The notes: a model not told the origin generated them from the sequence alone. A stretch of 64,000 nucleotides of DNA from Dactylosporangium roseum (GCF_025264685.1 NZ_CP073721.1:4703001-4767000), one strand, 5' to 3'; counted from the first letter of the stretch, positions 25,797-34,860 are shown. Numbers and translations: made by a program.

Positions 25797-25827
25797 TTGA
25801 CCTCAACCTAGGTTGAGGTATTAGCGT
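25797..25827 (+). promoter_or_regulatory. SoxR-type box and promoter of flavin reductase
   Basis: CCTCAACCTAGGTTGAGG (25801-25818) is a perfect 18-base palindrome with the CCTCAA/TTGAGG arms known from SoxR boxes. It lies in the spacer between TTGACC (25797-25802) and TAGCGT (25822-25827). The spacer is 19 bases, the long spacing typical of MerR-family activators such as SoxR. No soxR gene is in the window. Confidence 0.75.
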
Positions 25828-25877
25828 TTCCTTGGTGGCCGTTCGGGCGGACGCCGCCGAGGTGGAAGGGCAGGACG

Positions 25878-26393
25878 GTGACCGCTGCGGTGACGCGAAC
25901 GGACGGCGCCGGCCGCGCCGGCCTGGTCGACGAGTTCCGGGCGGTGTTCCGGGGCCATCCCGCCGGTGTGGCGCTCGTCGCCGCGCGCGGCGCGCACGGC
26001 CCCGTCGGGCTGACCGTGTCCAGTGTCGCGTCGGTGTCGGCGGCCCCGCCCGCGCTGTCGTTCTCCCTGGGTGCCGGCCTGTCCGCACGCGCCCTGCTCG
26101 ACGCGGAGACGTTCGTCGTGCACCTGCTGCACGCCGGCAGCGTCGACCTCGCCCGGGCGTTCGCGACCAGCGGCGGCCCGCGCTTCACCGCCGACCAGGG
26201 CTGGATGACCCTGCCGACCGGCGAACCGGCACTCGCCGGCGCCGGCGTCGTGATGCGCTGCCGGCGCCTGCACGCGATCCCCGTCGGCGACGCGACCCTG
26301 GTGGCGGCCGAGGTGCTGGAGGTGCTGACCCGCCCGTCCGGCGGGCAACCGCTCGTCTACCACGACCGCGCGTATCACCGCTTCGACGGATGA
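25878..26393 (+). CDS. Flavin reductase family protein
   Basis: A 171-residue HpaC/ActVB-like flavin reductase, which reduces FMN or FAD with NAD(P)H for partner monooxygenases. Motifs seen: VFRGHPAGVALVAARGAHGPVGLTVSSVASVSAAPPALSFSLG near the N-terminus and the HLLHAGSVDLARAFAT segment. No partner oxygenase is near. The start GTG 25878 lies about 50 bases after the SoxR-type promoter, so induction by redox-cycling compounds is likely. Actinomycete SoxR regulons are known to include flavin reductases. Confidence 0.88.
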   Translation: MTAAVTRTDGAGRAGLVDEFRAVFRGHPAGVALVAARGAHGPVGLTVSSVASVSAAPPALSFSLGAGLSARALLDAETFVVHLLHAGSVDLARAFATSGGPRFTADQGWMTLPTGEPALAGAGVVMRCRRLHAIPVGDATLVAAEVLEVLTRPSGGQPLVYHDRAYHRFDG

Positions 26394-26442
26394 CCGCCCG
26401 GCGACATCGCGGATTCGCCGCCGAGGCCCGAGGGCAGAGCAC

Positions 26443-27018
26443 TCAACGGTCGGCGTCACGCACGGTCGGGGCCTCCACGAGCAGCGGCCCGAGGATCGTG
26501 CGCCAGTTGCCGGGCAGGTTCTCGGCCAGATGGGCGAGGTAGCGGCGCAGCACCAGGCCCGCGTCCGGGCTGTCGAGCTCCAGGCAGCCGTCGATCGTCT
26601 CCCAGCCGTCGTCCGGGTCGAGGCCGAGCCGGGTCAGGGCCGCGGCCACCGCCTCGTCCTCGAACAGCTCCTCGGTCCAGCCGACCGCCGCGCCCATGAG
26701 GTACCGCAGGTGGTAGGTCGTCTCGCCGGCCCGCAGCGCGCCGGTGTCCAGCTCGGTGTCCGCCCGGTCGTCGGTGAGCATGGACTCGTCCACGGCGTCG
26801 GCGACCAGCTCGGACCAGTAGGCCGCGTCGTGCCGGCCGTCGGTCTGCGCCAGGTGCTCGGCGGCGAACTCGGCCATCGCGGCGGCGTCGTCGATCAGCG
26901 GTGAGACGACCAGATCGCTGCTGTGGTCGAAGCCGAAGTAGTACCGGCGTCCGTCCACCGTCAGCGACTCGATCCCGGCGACGTGACCGTCGCGTTCGTC
27001 CAACGGCTCGTAGGTCAT
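26443..27018 (-). CDS. Hypothetical acidic protein
   Basis: A 191-residue soluble acidic protein with no family I recognise. The N-terminal part (SLTVDGRRYYFGFDHSSDLVVSPLIDD) resembles a small beta-sheet domain; the rest is helical with many Asp and Glu. No signal peptide, no membrane helix, no cysteines conserved in pattern. AGGA eight bases before ATG 27018 is a fair binding site. Just downstream of a kinase-like gene on the same strand (33-base gap), so it may be co-transcribed with it. Confidence 0.7.
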   Translation of the reverse strand: MTYEPLDERDGHVAGIESLTVDGRRYYFGFDHSSDLVVSPLIDDAAAMAEFAAEHLAQTDGRHDAAYWSELVADAVDESMLTDDRADTELDTGALRAGETTYHLRYLMGAAVGWTEELFEDEAVAAALTRLGLDPDDGWETIDGCLELDSPDAGLVLRRYLAHLAENLPGNWRTILGPLLVEAPTVRDADR

Positions 27019-27051
27019 CCGGGCATCCTGCCAGGCCCGAGCCCGCCGCGA

Positions 27052-27723
27052 TCACGGGTCCGGCGGTGCCGCCGGGAGTCCGAGCGCCTCCGCCGCCCGC
27101 CCGGCCAGTTCGCCCTCGGTCGTCGTGGTGTCGACCTCGATGGCCGGCAGGCCGAGCTGCCTCGTCTCCACGCGAAGGCGGTCCGTGAACATCCGGTCGC
27201 GCTCCAGGAGATTGTGCAGTGCCCGTTCCGGATCGCCGGTCCGGCCGGCGATCTCCCACAGTGAACCCCGGCTGTCGAACGCGGCCCGCCGGAAGCCGGG
27301 CGTCGGCAGCAGCCAGACGGCATGGCCGGGCCCGGCCAGCAGCGACCGGACAAGACCCGGCAGCAGCCGGAAGCCCTCGGCGACGACCGGCGGCCCGGCC
27401 GGGAGCCGCAGAAGGTCCTCGACGATCAGGCCGAAGCCCTCACCGCGGTACCAGTGGAACGTCTCCAGCATGATCTCCGGGGACCGGTGCACCCACCGTT
27501 CGTCCATGTCCATGGCCATGAACCCGTGCAGGTGAGGGCTGTCGCCGGGCGTGCTCCGCCCGGCGTGGTCCCTCATCACGGCGTCGGTCGAGTAGTGCAC
27601 CAGCCCGTGCCGCTCCGCCAGCCGCCGGGCGACGGTCGACTTGCCCGCGCCGCTGCCGCCCCCGATCCAGTAGACGTGCCGCAGTCGCTCGCGTAGAGAC
27701 CCGGGATCCACAGGATGCATCAT
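27052..27723 (-). CDS. P-loop kinase-like ATPase
   Basis: A 223-residue P-loop protein. The Walker A motif is IGGGSGAGKSTVARRLA near residues 20-35, and the order of elements resembles small-molecule kinases of the (d)NMP kinase or AAA_33 type. DAVMRDHAG after the first helix could hold the catalytic aspartate. The substrate is unknown. The ATG overlaps the stop of the CBS-BON gene (ATGA), so the two are translationally coupled, and the hypothetical gene at 26443 may be third in the operon. Confidence 0.85.
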   Translation of the reverse strand: MMHPVDPGSLRERLRHVYWIGGGSGAGKSTVARRLAERHGLVHYSTDAVMRDHAGRSTPGDSPHLHGFMAMDMDERWVHRSPEIMLETFHWYRGEGFGLIVEDLLRLPAGPPVVAEGFRLLPGLVRSLLAGPGHAVWLLPTPGFRRAAFDSRGSLWEIAGRTGDPERALHNLLERDRMFTDRLRVETRQLGLPAIEVDTTTTEGELAGRAAEALGLPAAPPDP

Positions 27724-28280
27724 CGCGCATCCGCGACCAGCACGTCGCGGATGCCCGCGGTGGTGCCGACCAGCGCCTCGACGACGGCCCGGTCGGTGTC
27801 GTCGACGAGCGGACCGGTGACGGTGGCCGCGCCACCCGTGACGGAGACCGTCCATCGTGGACGCCCGGCCGCGTAGGCGTCGAGACGTCGCTGTGCCTCC
27901 GCCGCCGCCGTCTCGTCGGTCGGCACCACCGTGCGCAGCACGTCGCGATGGCTGACCACACCGAGGACGTGTTCCCCGGTGACCACCGGCACGTTGTGCG
28001 CGTCGCGGTCGACCATCAGGCGGGCGAGCTCCGCGATGTCCGCGTCGGGCCAGGCGGCGACCGGGTGGCCCGACATCACCTCACTGACCGGCCGCGATCC
28101 GCCACCCGGCTGGGCGCGCAGCACGTCCAGCTCGCTGATCAGGCCGACGAGCACACCGTCGTCGTCCACCACCGGGGCCGAGGCGATGTGTTCCCGCCGG
28201 AGCAGCGCGAGCGCGTCGGCGACCGGCTGATCGGCTCGCACCGTGTGCGCGGGCCGGCTCATGATGTCCTTCACACGCAT
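27720..28280 (-). CDS. CBS-CBS-BON domain protein
   Basis: A 186-residue protein with two CBS domains (residues about 1-60 and 65-125), motifs VADALALLRREHIASAPVVDDDGVLVGLISELDVL and AELARLMVDRDAHNVPVVTGEHVLGVVSHRDVL, followed by a BON domain (RWTVSVTGGAATVTGPLVDDTDRAVVEALVGTTAGIRDV). CBS pairs bind adenine nucleotides and act as energy sensors. GGGAGG six bases before ATG 28280. Coupled to the P-loop kinase gene downstream. Divergent from the aquaporin gene across 183 bases. Confidence 0.92.
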   Translation of the reverse strand: MRVKDIMSRPAHTVRADQPVADALALLRREHIASAPVVDDDGVLVGLISELDVLRAQPGGGSRPVSEVMSGHPVAAWPDADIAELARLMVDRDAHNVPVVTGEHVLGVVSHRDVLRTVVPTDETAAAEAQRRLDAYAAGRPRWTVSVTGGAATVTGPLVDDTDRAVVEALVGTTAGIRDVLVADAR

Positions 28281-28463
28281 CCGGACCTCCCGAGAACGCG
28301 TAGGAACCCCATCGGGAAATGCCCCGGACGGCGGCGACCTCACCTCTCGGCCGTCCGCGGCCTAAATCCCGCGGGACAGGGCATCAGTCCGGACGCGCCC
28401 ACGGCCAGCCGGCCGGCGCGGTGCCCGCGCAGCGAACGACCTGCCCATGGTGAGGAGAGAGCC

Positions 28464-29147
28464 ATGCACAAGTACGCTGCCTACGCCACCGAGTTCATCG
28501 GGGCGTTCTTCCTGGTGTTCACGGTCGGCACCAGCGTGCTGTCCGGCACCCCCCTCGCGGCGCTGGCCATCGGCGCCATCTTCATGGTCATGGTCTACGC
28601 CGGCGCGCACGTGTCCGGCGGCCACTACAACCCCGCGCTGACCCTCGGCGTGCTCGTCCGGCGCCGGATCGACCTGCCCGACGCGATCGCCTACTGGGTG
28701 GCCCAGTTCGCCGGTGGTGTCGTCGGTGCGGTGGTGGCCTACTGGGTGATGAACCCGACGGGCATCGCACCCCTGGACGTGTCCGGACGGCGGTTGGTCA
28801 CGGCACTGCTCGTCGAGCTGCTGTTCACGTTCGCGCTGGCCTACGTCATGCTCAACGTCGCGACGAGCAGGAGCAATCCGAACAACGCCTTCTACGGGCT
28901 GGCCATCGGCTTCACCATCACCGCCGGCACGGTCGCCGTCGGCCGGATCTCCGGAGCCGCGTTCAACCCCGCGGTCACGATCGGCGCCGCCGTGATGGGG
29001 CTGCTGGCGTGGCACATCGCCGCGCTCTACCTCGTCGTCCAGGTCATCGCCGGCTTCGCGGCCGGCTCGGTGTTCCTCGTGCTCAATCCGGAAGAGCAGC
29101 CGTCCAGGACCGAGCCCGTCGAGGCCACGCAAGCTCCCGCGCCCTAG
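28464..29147 (+). CDS. Aquaporin / MIP channel
   Basis: A 227-residue six-helix channel of the major intrinsic protein family, passing water or small solutes. Both NPA boxes are present: SGGHYNPALT with Asn56 and GAAFNPAVT with Asn168. The second box is followed by Val rather than Arg at the selectivity-filter arginine place in the usual NPAR motif, which may widen the pore. GAGGAGAG precedes ATG 28464. The C-terminal tail is short and charged. Confidence 0.92.
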   Translation: MHKYAAYATEFIGAFFLVFTVGTSVLSGTPLAALAIGAIFMVMVYAGAHVSGGHYNPALTLGVLVRRRIDLPDAIAYWVAQFAGGVVGAVVAYWVMNPTGIAPLDVSGRRLVTALLVELLFTFALAYVMLNVATSRSNPNNAFYGLAIGFTITAGTVAVGRISGAAFNPAVTIGAAVMGLLAWHIAALYLVVQVIAGFAAGSVFLVLNPEEQPSRTEPVEATQAPAP

Positions 29148-29360
29148 GGTGACGGCGGGTGTGAGATCACTGGTGAACACCGCTCGATCTTGTGGTGTGC
29201 CATAGGTTCCAGATGACACCCGGCCCTCATTCCGGCCGAATACAACCGCACATTCACGTCCGGGTTCCCGGAATGCCCGCGCCGCGATGGCCGGGCGCGA
29301 GGCCGCACACGGTGGCCGCGGGATGCGCAGCCGAGCCCCGGACCGAATCCTGGAGCCGTC

Positions 29361-30026
29361 GTGTATACCATGCTGGCCCGCCTGTGCGCGGGCGCTGTCG
29401 CCGTGTCCATCGTCATCCTGCCCGCACCGGCCGCCGTCGCCACGCACGAACCGGCGACGCCCACCGTCAGCCTCCCGGCGCCGCCAGACCAGCAGCGAGT
29501 CGCCGCCGAACGCGCCACCCGCGCCTTCAACCGCCGACCACCGTCGAAACCCCAGGCGCTCCAGCCCGCCGCCAGACCCCCCGCGGTGCAGAAACCCGCG
29601 GTCGTGAAGCCCGCGACCAGGACGCCGAAGAACCCCCGCGGCAGCAGGCCCCCGAAGCCGCGGACGAACATCCTGGCCGTCGCCGCACCCGCGTCCGGAC
29701 AGGCCGCCGTCGTCCTGCAGTACGCGCTCGCCCAGGTTGGCAAACCCTACGTGTGGGCCGCTGCCGGCCCGCGGGCGTTCGACTGTTCCGGTCTCGTGAT
29801 GGCGTCGTACGCGCGGGTCGGCATCGGCCTGCCGCACCAGTCCGAGCAGATCGCCGCCCGCGGGCACAGGGTCCCCAATGGACAGTGGAGGCCCGGTGAC
29901 ATCATCCACACACCCGGCCATGTCGCCATCTATCTCGGCAACGGCCGGGTGGTCGAGGCCGCCAACCCGAGCGCCGGTGTGCGGACGGCCCCGGTGCGCG
30001 GCGGCGTCGCGTACCGATTCCTGTAG
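29361..30026 (+). CDS. Secreted NlpC/P60 peptidoglycan endopeptidase
   Basis: A 221-residue secreted protein: a signal peptide (about 1-28), a Pro/Ala/Lys-rich linker up to about 110, then the NlpC/P60 domain. The catalytic cysteine is Cys142 in AFDCSGLVMASYA and the histidine is His187 in TPGHVAIYLG; the third residue may be the Asn of EAANPS. It cleaves between D-Glu and DAP in peptidoglycan stem peptides. GTG 29361 follows GGAG by five bases. No riboswitch is visible upstream, although such genes often have one. Confidence 0.92.
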   Translation: MYTMLARLCAGAVAVSIVILPAPAAVATHEPATPTVSLPAPPDQQRVAAERATRAFNRRPPSKPQALQPAARPPAVQKPAVVKPATRTPKNPRGSRPPKPRTNILAVAAPASGQAAVVLQYALAQVGKPYVWAAAGPRAFDCSGLVMASYARVGIGLPHQSEQIAARGHRVPNGQWRPGDIIHTPGHVAIYLGNGRVVEAANPSAGVRTAPVRGGVAYRFL

Positions 30027-30230
30027 GGACCGACGTTCGAGGGCACGCGGTGGACGGACGAGGAGGCGGTCCGCCGCGACGTCGGGCCCTGCACGCCCGC
30101 ACGGAGGCGCCGCGGCTCGCGACCGGCCGGAGCCCGGCCCGGATCACCCGGATCACGCCGTCGGCGCCCACGGGCCGGGCGGCCCGTCCGCCCGGGTCGC
30201 GGGGAGACCGGACGGACGGGCTCGGCGTGC

Positions 30231-31625
30231 CTAGGCCTGGACGGGACGCGGCGCCGCGGACACCGGGGACACCGGCACGTCGTGCGCGTCGTGCGCGTCG
30301 TCGGTGTCATCGACCATGGTGCTCTCGTCGAACGGGTCCTCGCCGGCCAGGACGACCCGGGCGCGTTCCTTGTCGAACTCGCCGGTCCAGGTACCGACGA
30401 CGACCGTCGCGACCGCGTTGCCGGCGAAGTTGGTCAGAGCCCGCGCCTCGGACATGAACCGGTCGATCCCGACGATGAGGCCCACGCCGTCGACGAGGTC
30501 CGGGCGGTGGCTCTGCAGGCCGCCGGCGAGCGTGGCCAGGCCCGCGCCGGTGATGCCGGCGGCACCCTTCGACGCGATGATCATGAAGAGGAGCAACGAC
30601 AGTTGCTCGCCCAGCGACAGCGGATCGCCCATCGCCTGAGCGACGAACAGCGACGCCATCGTGAGGTAGATGGCGGTGCCGTCGAGGTTGAAGGAGTACC
30701 CGGTGGGCACCGTGATACCGACGACCGACCGGCTGACGCCGACGTGCTCCATCTTCGCGATCAGCCGGGGCAGCGCCGACTCCGACGACGAGGTCGACAG
30801 GATCAGCAGGAACTCGCGGCCGAGGTACCGCAGCAGGCTGAACAGGTTGATGCCGGAGACCAGCCGCACCAGCAGCCCGAGGACCACGAACACGAAGATC
30901 GCGCAGGTGACGTAGAAGCCGAGCATGATCTGCGCCAGGCTCTTCAACGCGTCGACGCCGGTCGCGCCGACCACGGCCGACATCGCGCCGAACGCGCCGA
31001 TCGGCGCTAGCCACATGATCATCGCGAGGATCTTGAAGACGAGACGCTGGATCACGCCGATCGCGGCCAGCACCGGCTCGCCGCGCGAGCCCATCGCCTG
31101 CACGGCGAAGCCGACGAGCAGGGCGACGAGCAGGGTCTGCAGCACCTCGCCCGAGGTCAGCGAGGACAGCAGCGAGGTCGGGATCACACCCAGGACGAAG
31201 TCGGCGGTGCTCTCGGCCGGTGCGCCGCTGGCGGCCTTCTGGCCCGCCTTGGCGACCGCCTCGCTGAGGTGCAGGCCGGAGCCGGGGTGGACGATGTTGC
31301 CGACCACCAGACCGATCGCCAGTGCGACGGTCGACATGACGAGGAAGTAGCCGAGGGCCAGCCCGCCGACCCGGCCGACCTTGGCGGCCTTCCGGACCGA
31401 GCCGATGCCCAGCACGATCGTGCAGAAGATGATCGGGCTGATCATCATCTTGATGAGATTGACGAAACCCGTGCCGACCGGCCGGAGTTCCTTCGCGGCC
31501 TCGGGCGCCAGGAACCCGAAGGCGATGCCGGCGACCACCGCCACGATCACGGCGATGTAGAGGTAGTGCGTGCGGTCCCGCCGGGCTGGTGCGGTGGCCT
31601 GCGGGACAGGGGGCGAGGTGTCCAT
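30231..31625 (-). CDS. dctA: C4-dicarboxylate:cation symporter
   Basis: A 464-residue member of the DAACS family that imports succinate, fumarate and malate with protons or sodium. The signatures are STSSSESALPRLIAKMEHVGV (the serine-rich hairpin), GYSFNLDGTAIYLTMASLFVAQA and the NFAGNAVATVVV segment. About eight helices and two re-entrant loops fit the length. The last 45 residues are a soluble acidic tail. It is transcribed divergently from a CitA/DcuS-like sensor kinase, the usual partner in control. Confidence 0.93.
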   Translation of the reverse strand: MDTSPPVPQATAPARRDRTHYLYIAVIVAVVAGIAFGFLAPEAAKELRPVGTGFVNLIKMMISPIIFCTIVLGIGSVRKAAKVGRVGGLALGYFLVMSTVALAIGLVVGNIVHPGSGLHLSEAVAKAGQKAASGAPAESTADFVLGVIPTSLLSSLTSGEVLQTLLVALLVGFAVQAMGSRGEPVLAAIGVIQRLVFKILAMIMWLAPIGAFGAMSAVVGATGVDALKSLAQIMLGFYVTCAIFVFVVLGLLVRLVSGINLFSLLRYLGREFLLILSTSSSESALPRLIAKMEHVGVSRSVVGITVPTGYSFNLDGTAIYLTMASLFVAQAMGDPLSLGEQLSLLLFMIIASKGAAGITGAGLATLAGGLQSHRPDLVDGVGLIVGIDRFMSEARALTNFAGNAVATVVVGTWTGEFDKERARVVLAGEDPFDESTMVDDTDDAHDAHDVPVSPVSAAPRPVQA

Positions 31626-31734
31626 GCCGCAGAATGTGGCCTACGTCTCACCGGCCGGCACCGTTACGTTCATTCTGTTCACACGCACCCCGTACCGCTT
31701 CGTCCTCCTCGCGACCTTGAAACGGAAGCACCCC

Positions 31735-33336
31735 ATGAGACGCCGTTGGAGCATCGCCGGGCAGCTTTTCGCCCTCCAGGTGCTGGTCGTGACCCTGCTG
31801 GTGGCCGGCGGGACGACCGGCGCCGTGCTGCTCGCCCGTGACGACGCCAAGGACGCGGCGACCGACCTCGTGGTCGCCGTCGCCGAGACCGTGGCCCGGT
31901 CGCCGTTCGTGGTCGACGCCGTGACCGGCGCCGATCCGCCGGGGCGCCTGCGGCCCTACGCCGACGCCATCCAGACCGCCACGCACACCGACTTCGTCGT
32001 CATCATGGCCCCGGACCGCACCCGCTACACCCACCCCACCCGCGACCTCGTCGGCAAGCCGTTCACCGGCACGATCGAGCCGGCCCTGCGCGGCGGCACC
32101 GTCGTGGAGACCTTCACCGGCAGCCTCGGCGAGTCGGTCCGTTCCGTCGTCCCGGTCCGGGACGCCGGCGGCCGGGTCGTCGCGCTGGTCTCGGTCGGCA
32201 TCAGGACCGAGACCGTCAACCGCCGGCTGCTACGGCAGGCGCCGGCGGTCGCGCTGGCCACGGGCGCGGCGCTGCTCCTCGCCGCGGCGGGCGCGTGGCT
32301 GCTCAGCCGCCGGCTGCGGCGCCAGACCCACGGCCTCGGGCCGGCCGAGATGACCCGCATGTACGAGTACTACGACGGGGTCCTGCACGCCGTCCGGGAG
32401 GGACTCATCGTGGTCGACCTCAAGGGCCGCGTCGCGCTCGCCAACGACGAGGCGCGCCGGCTGCTGGGGCTACCCGAGATCGACGGCGCCGGCCGGCAGG
32501 TGACCGACGCCGACCTGCCGCCGCCGATCGCGGAGCTGGTCACCTCCGGCCGCTCCGCGGAGGACGAGCCGGTCCTCGCCGGCGACCGGGTGCTCGTGGC
32601 CAACCAGCGCGCCACGCGGTTCGGCGGGCGGCGCCTCGGGACCGTGCTCACGCTGCGCGACCACACGGAGCTGCGGGCGCTGACCGGCGAGCTGGACTCG
32701 GTGCGCGGGCTGACCGAGGCGCTGCGGGCGCAGGCCCACGAGGCCGCGAACCGGCTGCACACCGTCCTGACGATGGTGGAGCTGGGCCGGACCGACGAGG
32801 CCGTGCAGCTCGCGACGGCGGAGCTGGCCCTCGCCCAGCAGCTCACCGACCGGGTCGTCGGCGCCGTCACCGAGCCGGCCCTGGCCGCGCTGCTGCTCGG
32901 CAAGGCCGCGCAGGCCAGCGAGCGCGGCGTCGAACTGGAGGTCGACGCGGAGTCCCGGCTCGACGACACCTCGTTGCCGAGCCGCGACCTGATCACCGTC
33001 GTCGGCAACCTCGTCGACAACGCGCTCGAGGCCGTCGCCGGCACCGACCCGCCCCGGCGGGTCACGGTGCTGATCCGGCAGGCCGCCGGCGAGGTGGTCA
33101 TCCGGGTCGGCGACACCGGCCCGGGCCTGCCCGAGGCGCAGGTCGCCGACGCGTTCCGGCGGGGCTGGTCGACCAAGCAGGAGGGGCGCGGGCTCGGCCT
33201 CGCGCTGGTCGGGCAGGTCGTGCGGCGCCACGGCGGGCGGCTCACCGTGACGCCCGCCGACGGCGGCGGCGCCGTCGTCACCGTCTGGCTCACGAGTTCG
33301 TCATCATCGGTCCGGAACGAAACGGAGGGCACGTGA
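31735..33336 (+). CDS. CitA/DcuS-type sensor histidine kinase
   Basis: A 533-residue membrane kinase. After the first helix (residues about 8-33) lies a periplasmic Cache/PDC-like domain (TDFVVIMAPDRTRYTHPTRDLVGKPFTGT), a second helix (about 168-188), a PAS domain, the dimerisation box with His335 in AQAHEAANRLHTVLTMVELG, and the ATP-binding domain (DNALEAV, GDTGPGLPE, GRGLGLALVGQVVRRHGG). It senses C4-dicarboxylates or citrate in known relatives. ATG 31735 follows GGAAG by eight bases; the frame is open upstream but that part is outside the family. Followed by its regulator at 33360. Confidence 0.92.
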   Translation: MRRRWSIAGQLFALQVLVVTLLVAGGTTGAVLLARDDAKDAATDLVVAVAETVARSPFVVDAVTGADPPGRLRPYADAIQTATHTDFVVIMAPDRTRYTHPTRDLVGKPFTGTIEPALRGGTVVETFTGSLGESVRSVVPVRDAGGRVVALVSVGIRTETVNRRLLRQAPAVALATGAALLLAAAGAWLLSRRLRRQTHGLGPAEMTRMYEYYDGVLHAVREGLIVVDLKGRVALANDEARRLLGLPEIDGAGRQVTDADLPPPIAELVTSGRSAEDEPVLAGDRVLVANQRATRFGGRRLGTVLTLRDHTELRALTGELDSVRGLTEALRAQAHEAANRLHTVLTMVELGRTDEAVQLATAELALAQQLTDRVVGAVTEPALAALLLGKAAQASERGVELEVDAESRLDDTSLPSRDLITVVGNLVDNALEAVAGTDPPRRVTVLIRQAAGEVVIRVGDTGPGLPEAQVADAFRRGWSTKQEGRGLGLALVGQVVRRHGGRLTVTPADGGGAVVTVWLTSSSSSVRNETEGT

Positions 33337-33359
33337 CCGGTCCGGAGCGAGGAGGTGGC

Positions 33360-34052
33360 ATGACGGAGATCAGGGTGCTGGTGGTCGATGACGAGCCGTT
33401 GATCGCGGACGCGCACCGCGCGTACGCGGAGCGGCTGGCCGGGTTCACGGTCGTCGGCGTGGTGCACACCGCGCGGGAGGCGCTGGCCGTCCTGCGGTCC
33501 GAACCCGTCGACCTGGTCCTGCTCGACCTCAACCTGCCCGACAGGCACGGCCTGGAGGTGTGCCGGGCCCTGCGGTCGGCCGGCAGCAGCACCGACGTGC
33601 TGGCGGTGACCTCGGCCCGCGACATCGCGATGATCCGCGCCGCCGTCGCTCTCGGGGTGACGCACTACCTGCTCAAGCCGTTCACGTTCGCGGCGTTCCA
33701 CGACAAGCTGGAGCGGTACGCGCGCTACCGCAGCCAGGTGCTCGGCAGCGGTGAGGTGGCCGCCCAGCACGAGGTCGACCGGGTCTTCGCGACGCTGCGC
33801 GGCACACCGGCAGCGTCGTTGCCGAAGGGGCTCGACACGGCCACGCTCGACGTCGTCCTGGCGGCGCTGCGCGGGGCCGGGCCGGGCGGTGGCCTGTCGG
33901 CGGCGGAGACCGCCGAACTGGCCGGCACCTCCCGCGTGACGGCCCGCCGGTACCTCGAGCATCTCGCCGACACCGGCCGGGTCGTCCGGGTGCCGCGCTA
34001 CGGCGGCCCGGGCCGTCCGGAGGTCGAGTACCGCCCGCCGGAGTCCACCTAG
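33360..34052 (+). CDS. CitB/DcuR-type response regulator
   Basis: A 231-residue response regulator: receiver domain with Asp10, Asp11, phosphoacceptor Asp56 (LVLLDLNLPD) and Lys106 (HYLLKPF), then a helix-turn-helix of the CitB/DpiA type (LSAAETAELAGTSRVTARRYLEHLADTGRVVRV). It follows the kinase gene by 23 bases with GGAGG before the ATG, so the pair is an operon. The probable target is the divergent dctA promoter between 31626 and 31734. Confidence 0.93.
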   Translation: MTEIRVLVVDDEPLIADAHRAYAERLAGFTVVGVVHTAREALAVLRSEPVDLVLLDLNLPDRHGLEVCRALRSAGSSTDVLAVTSARDIAMIRAAVALGVTHYLLKPFTFAAFHDKLERYARYRSQVLGSGEVAAQHEVDRVFATLRGTPAASLPKGLDTATLDVVLAALRGAGPGGGLSAAETAELAGTSRVTARRYLEHLADTGRVVRVPRYGGPGRPEVEYRPPEST

Positions 34053-34070
34053 GATCTCATCGGGTCCGCG

Positions 34071-34190
34071 TCAGACGCCGCGCTCGAACGTCATGAGATC
34101 GTGGCCGGGGCCGTTGTAGTCGCGCACCGGGCCGGCGACGGTGAAGTCGAGCGGCACGGCGGCGGGATCGAGGCGGAACGCGCACCGAGG
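34071..34190 (-). pseudogene. Coding-like 3-prime fragment
   Basis: On the minus strand about 38 codons ending at TGA 34071-34073 read like a real C-terminus (FRLDPAAVPLDF, then VRDYNGPGHDLMTFERGV) with GC-rich third positions, but the frame upstream becomes random after about 34190 and has no start signal. Likely a gene remnant. Family not recognised. Confidence 0.35.
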
Positions 34191-34279
34191 CGCGTGTCGT
34201 GCTCGGGAAAGGAGACAGCGGGTGGAGCGTCGACCGTAACGGGCATACAGCGTCGTGCGCTCCTTCATATATCGTCCGT

Positions 34280-34295
34280 CGTTCGTGGACGAACG
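34280..34295. promoter_or_regulatory. Palindrome before small membrane protein gene
   Basis: CGTTCGTGGACGAACG: seven-base arms around GG, next to an AT-rich CATATAT stretch at about 34266-34272 that could be a -10 region. It lies 25 bases before the ATG of the gene at 34320, where a repressor could bind. Confidence 0.4.
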
Positions 34296-34319
34296 AGCGT
34301 CGAGCAGAGAGGGGCCGGC

Positions 34320-34652
34320 ATGGGCCAGGGCTTGTACGAGCATGACCACCGCCTCACGGACTCGGCCGGAGCCGGACGGCCCGCGCCGTGGGTCGGCAGC
34401 CGCAACACATCCGGGGAACTGGTCGCCACGGCTCGCCGGAGGCGCTTCGCCTACCTCGACCGCTCCACCGACCGGCGCCCGGACGCCGGCCCTCGCCTCG
34501 ACATCCGGGCGCGGGAGGTGTCCGGCGCAGCGCCGCGCCGGGCCGTCGAGCGGGGCAGCGGGGTCGCGCTCGCCGTCGGGATCGCCCTCACCACGGTGGG
34601 CGGGTTGATCCTGGCCGCCGTCTGCGTCCTGGGGCTGCTGGCGCGGCTCTGA
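34320..34652 (+). CDS. Hypothetical single-pass membrane protein
   Basis: A 110-residue protein with a basic, hydrophilic N-terminal part of about 80 residues (ARRRRFAYLDRSTDRRPDAGPRLDIRAREV) and one C-terminal helix (GVALAVGIALTTVGGLILAAVCVLGLLARL), so a tail-anchored topology is possible. I do not recognise the family. GAGAGGGG lies before ATG 34320. The following bases 34653-34788 read in another frame as a second hydrophobic protein end, see the findings. Confidence 0.7.
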   Translation: MGQGLYEHDHRLTDSAGAGRPAPWVGSRNTSGELVATARRRRFAYLDRSTDRRPDAGPRLDIRAREVSGAAPRRAVERGSGVALAVGIALTTVGGLILAAVCVLGLLARL

Positions 34653-34860
34653 CCGCTGACGGCCTACGCCCGCCGGAGCCAGCGCGTCGGGTCGATCGCG
34701 CTCACCGCGGCCGTCGCGGGCCCTGTCGTCGTGGCGGTGGCCGCCGTCGGCAACCGCTTCGCCGGGGCACCCGCGGTGAACGGCTGAACGGCCCAGGTGA
34801 GGTCACCGCGTATCGTCAGAAATGGAGACTGTTGGGCGGATCCCGGGAGGGGGGCCGCAC

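Noticed and set aside
24741..25811. Plus-strand frame of 356 codons beginning after GGAGG
   Set aside because: Third codon positions are not GC-biased in the first part, and later it lies antisense to lsr2.
29148..29360. ydaO riboswitch before the NlpC/P60 gene
   Set aside because: Such genes often have one, but none of the conserved blocks (GGGGAACC, GGGGTGAATC, CGTCAGCTAACC) is present.
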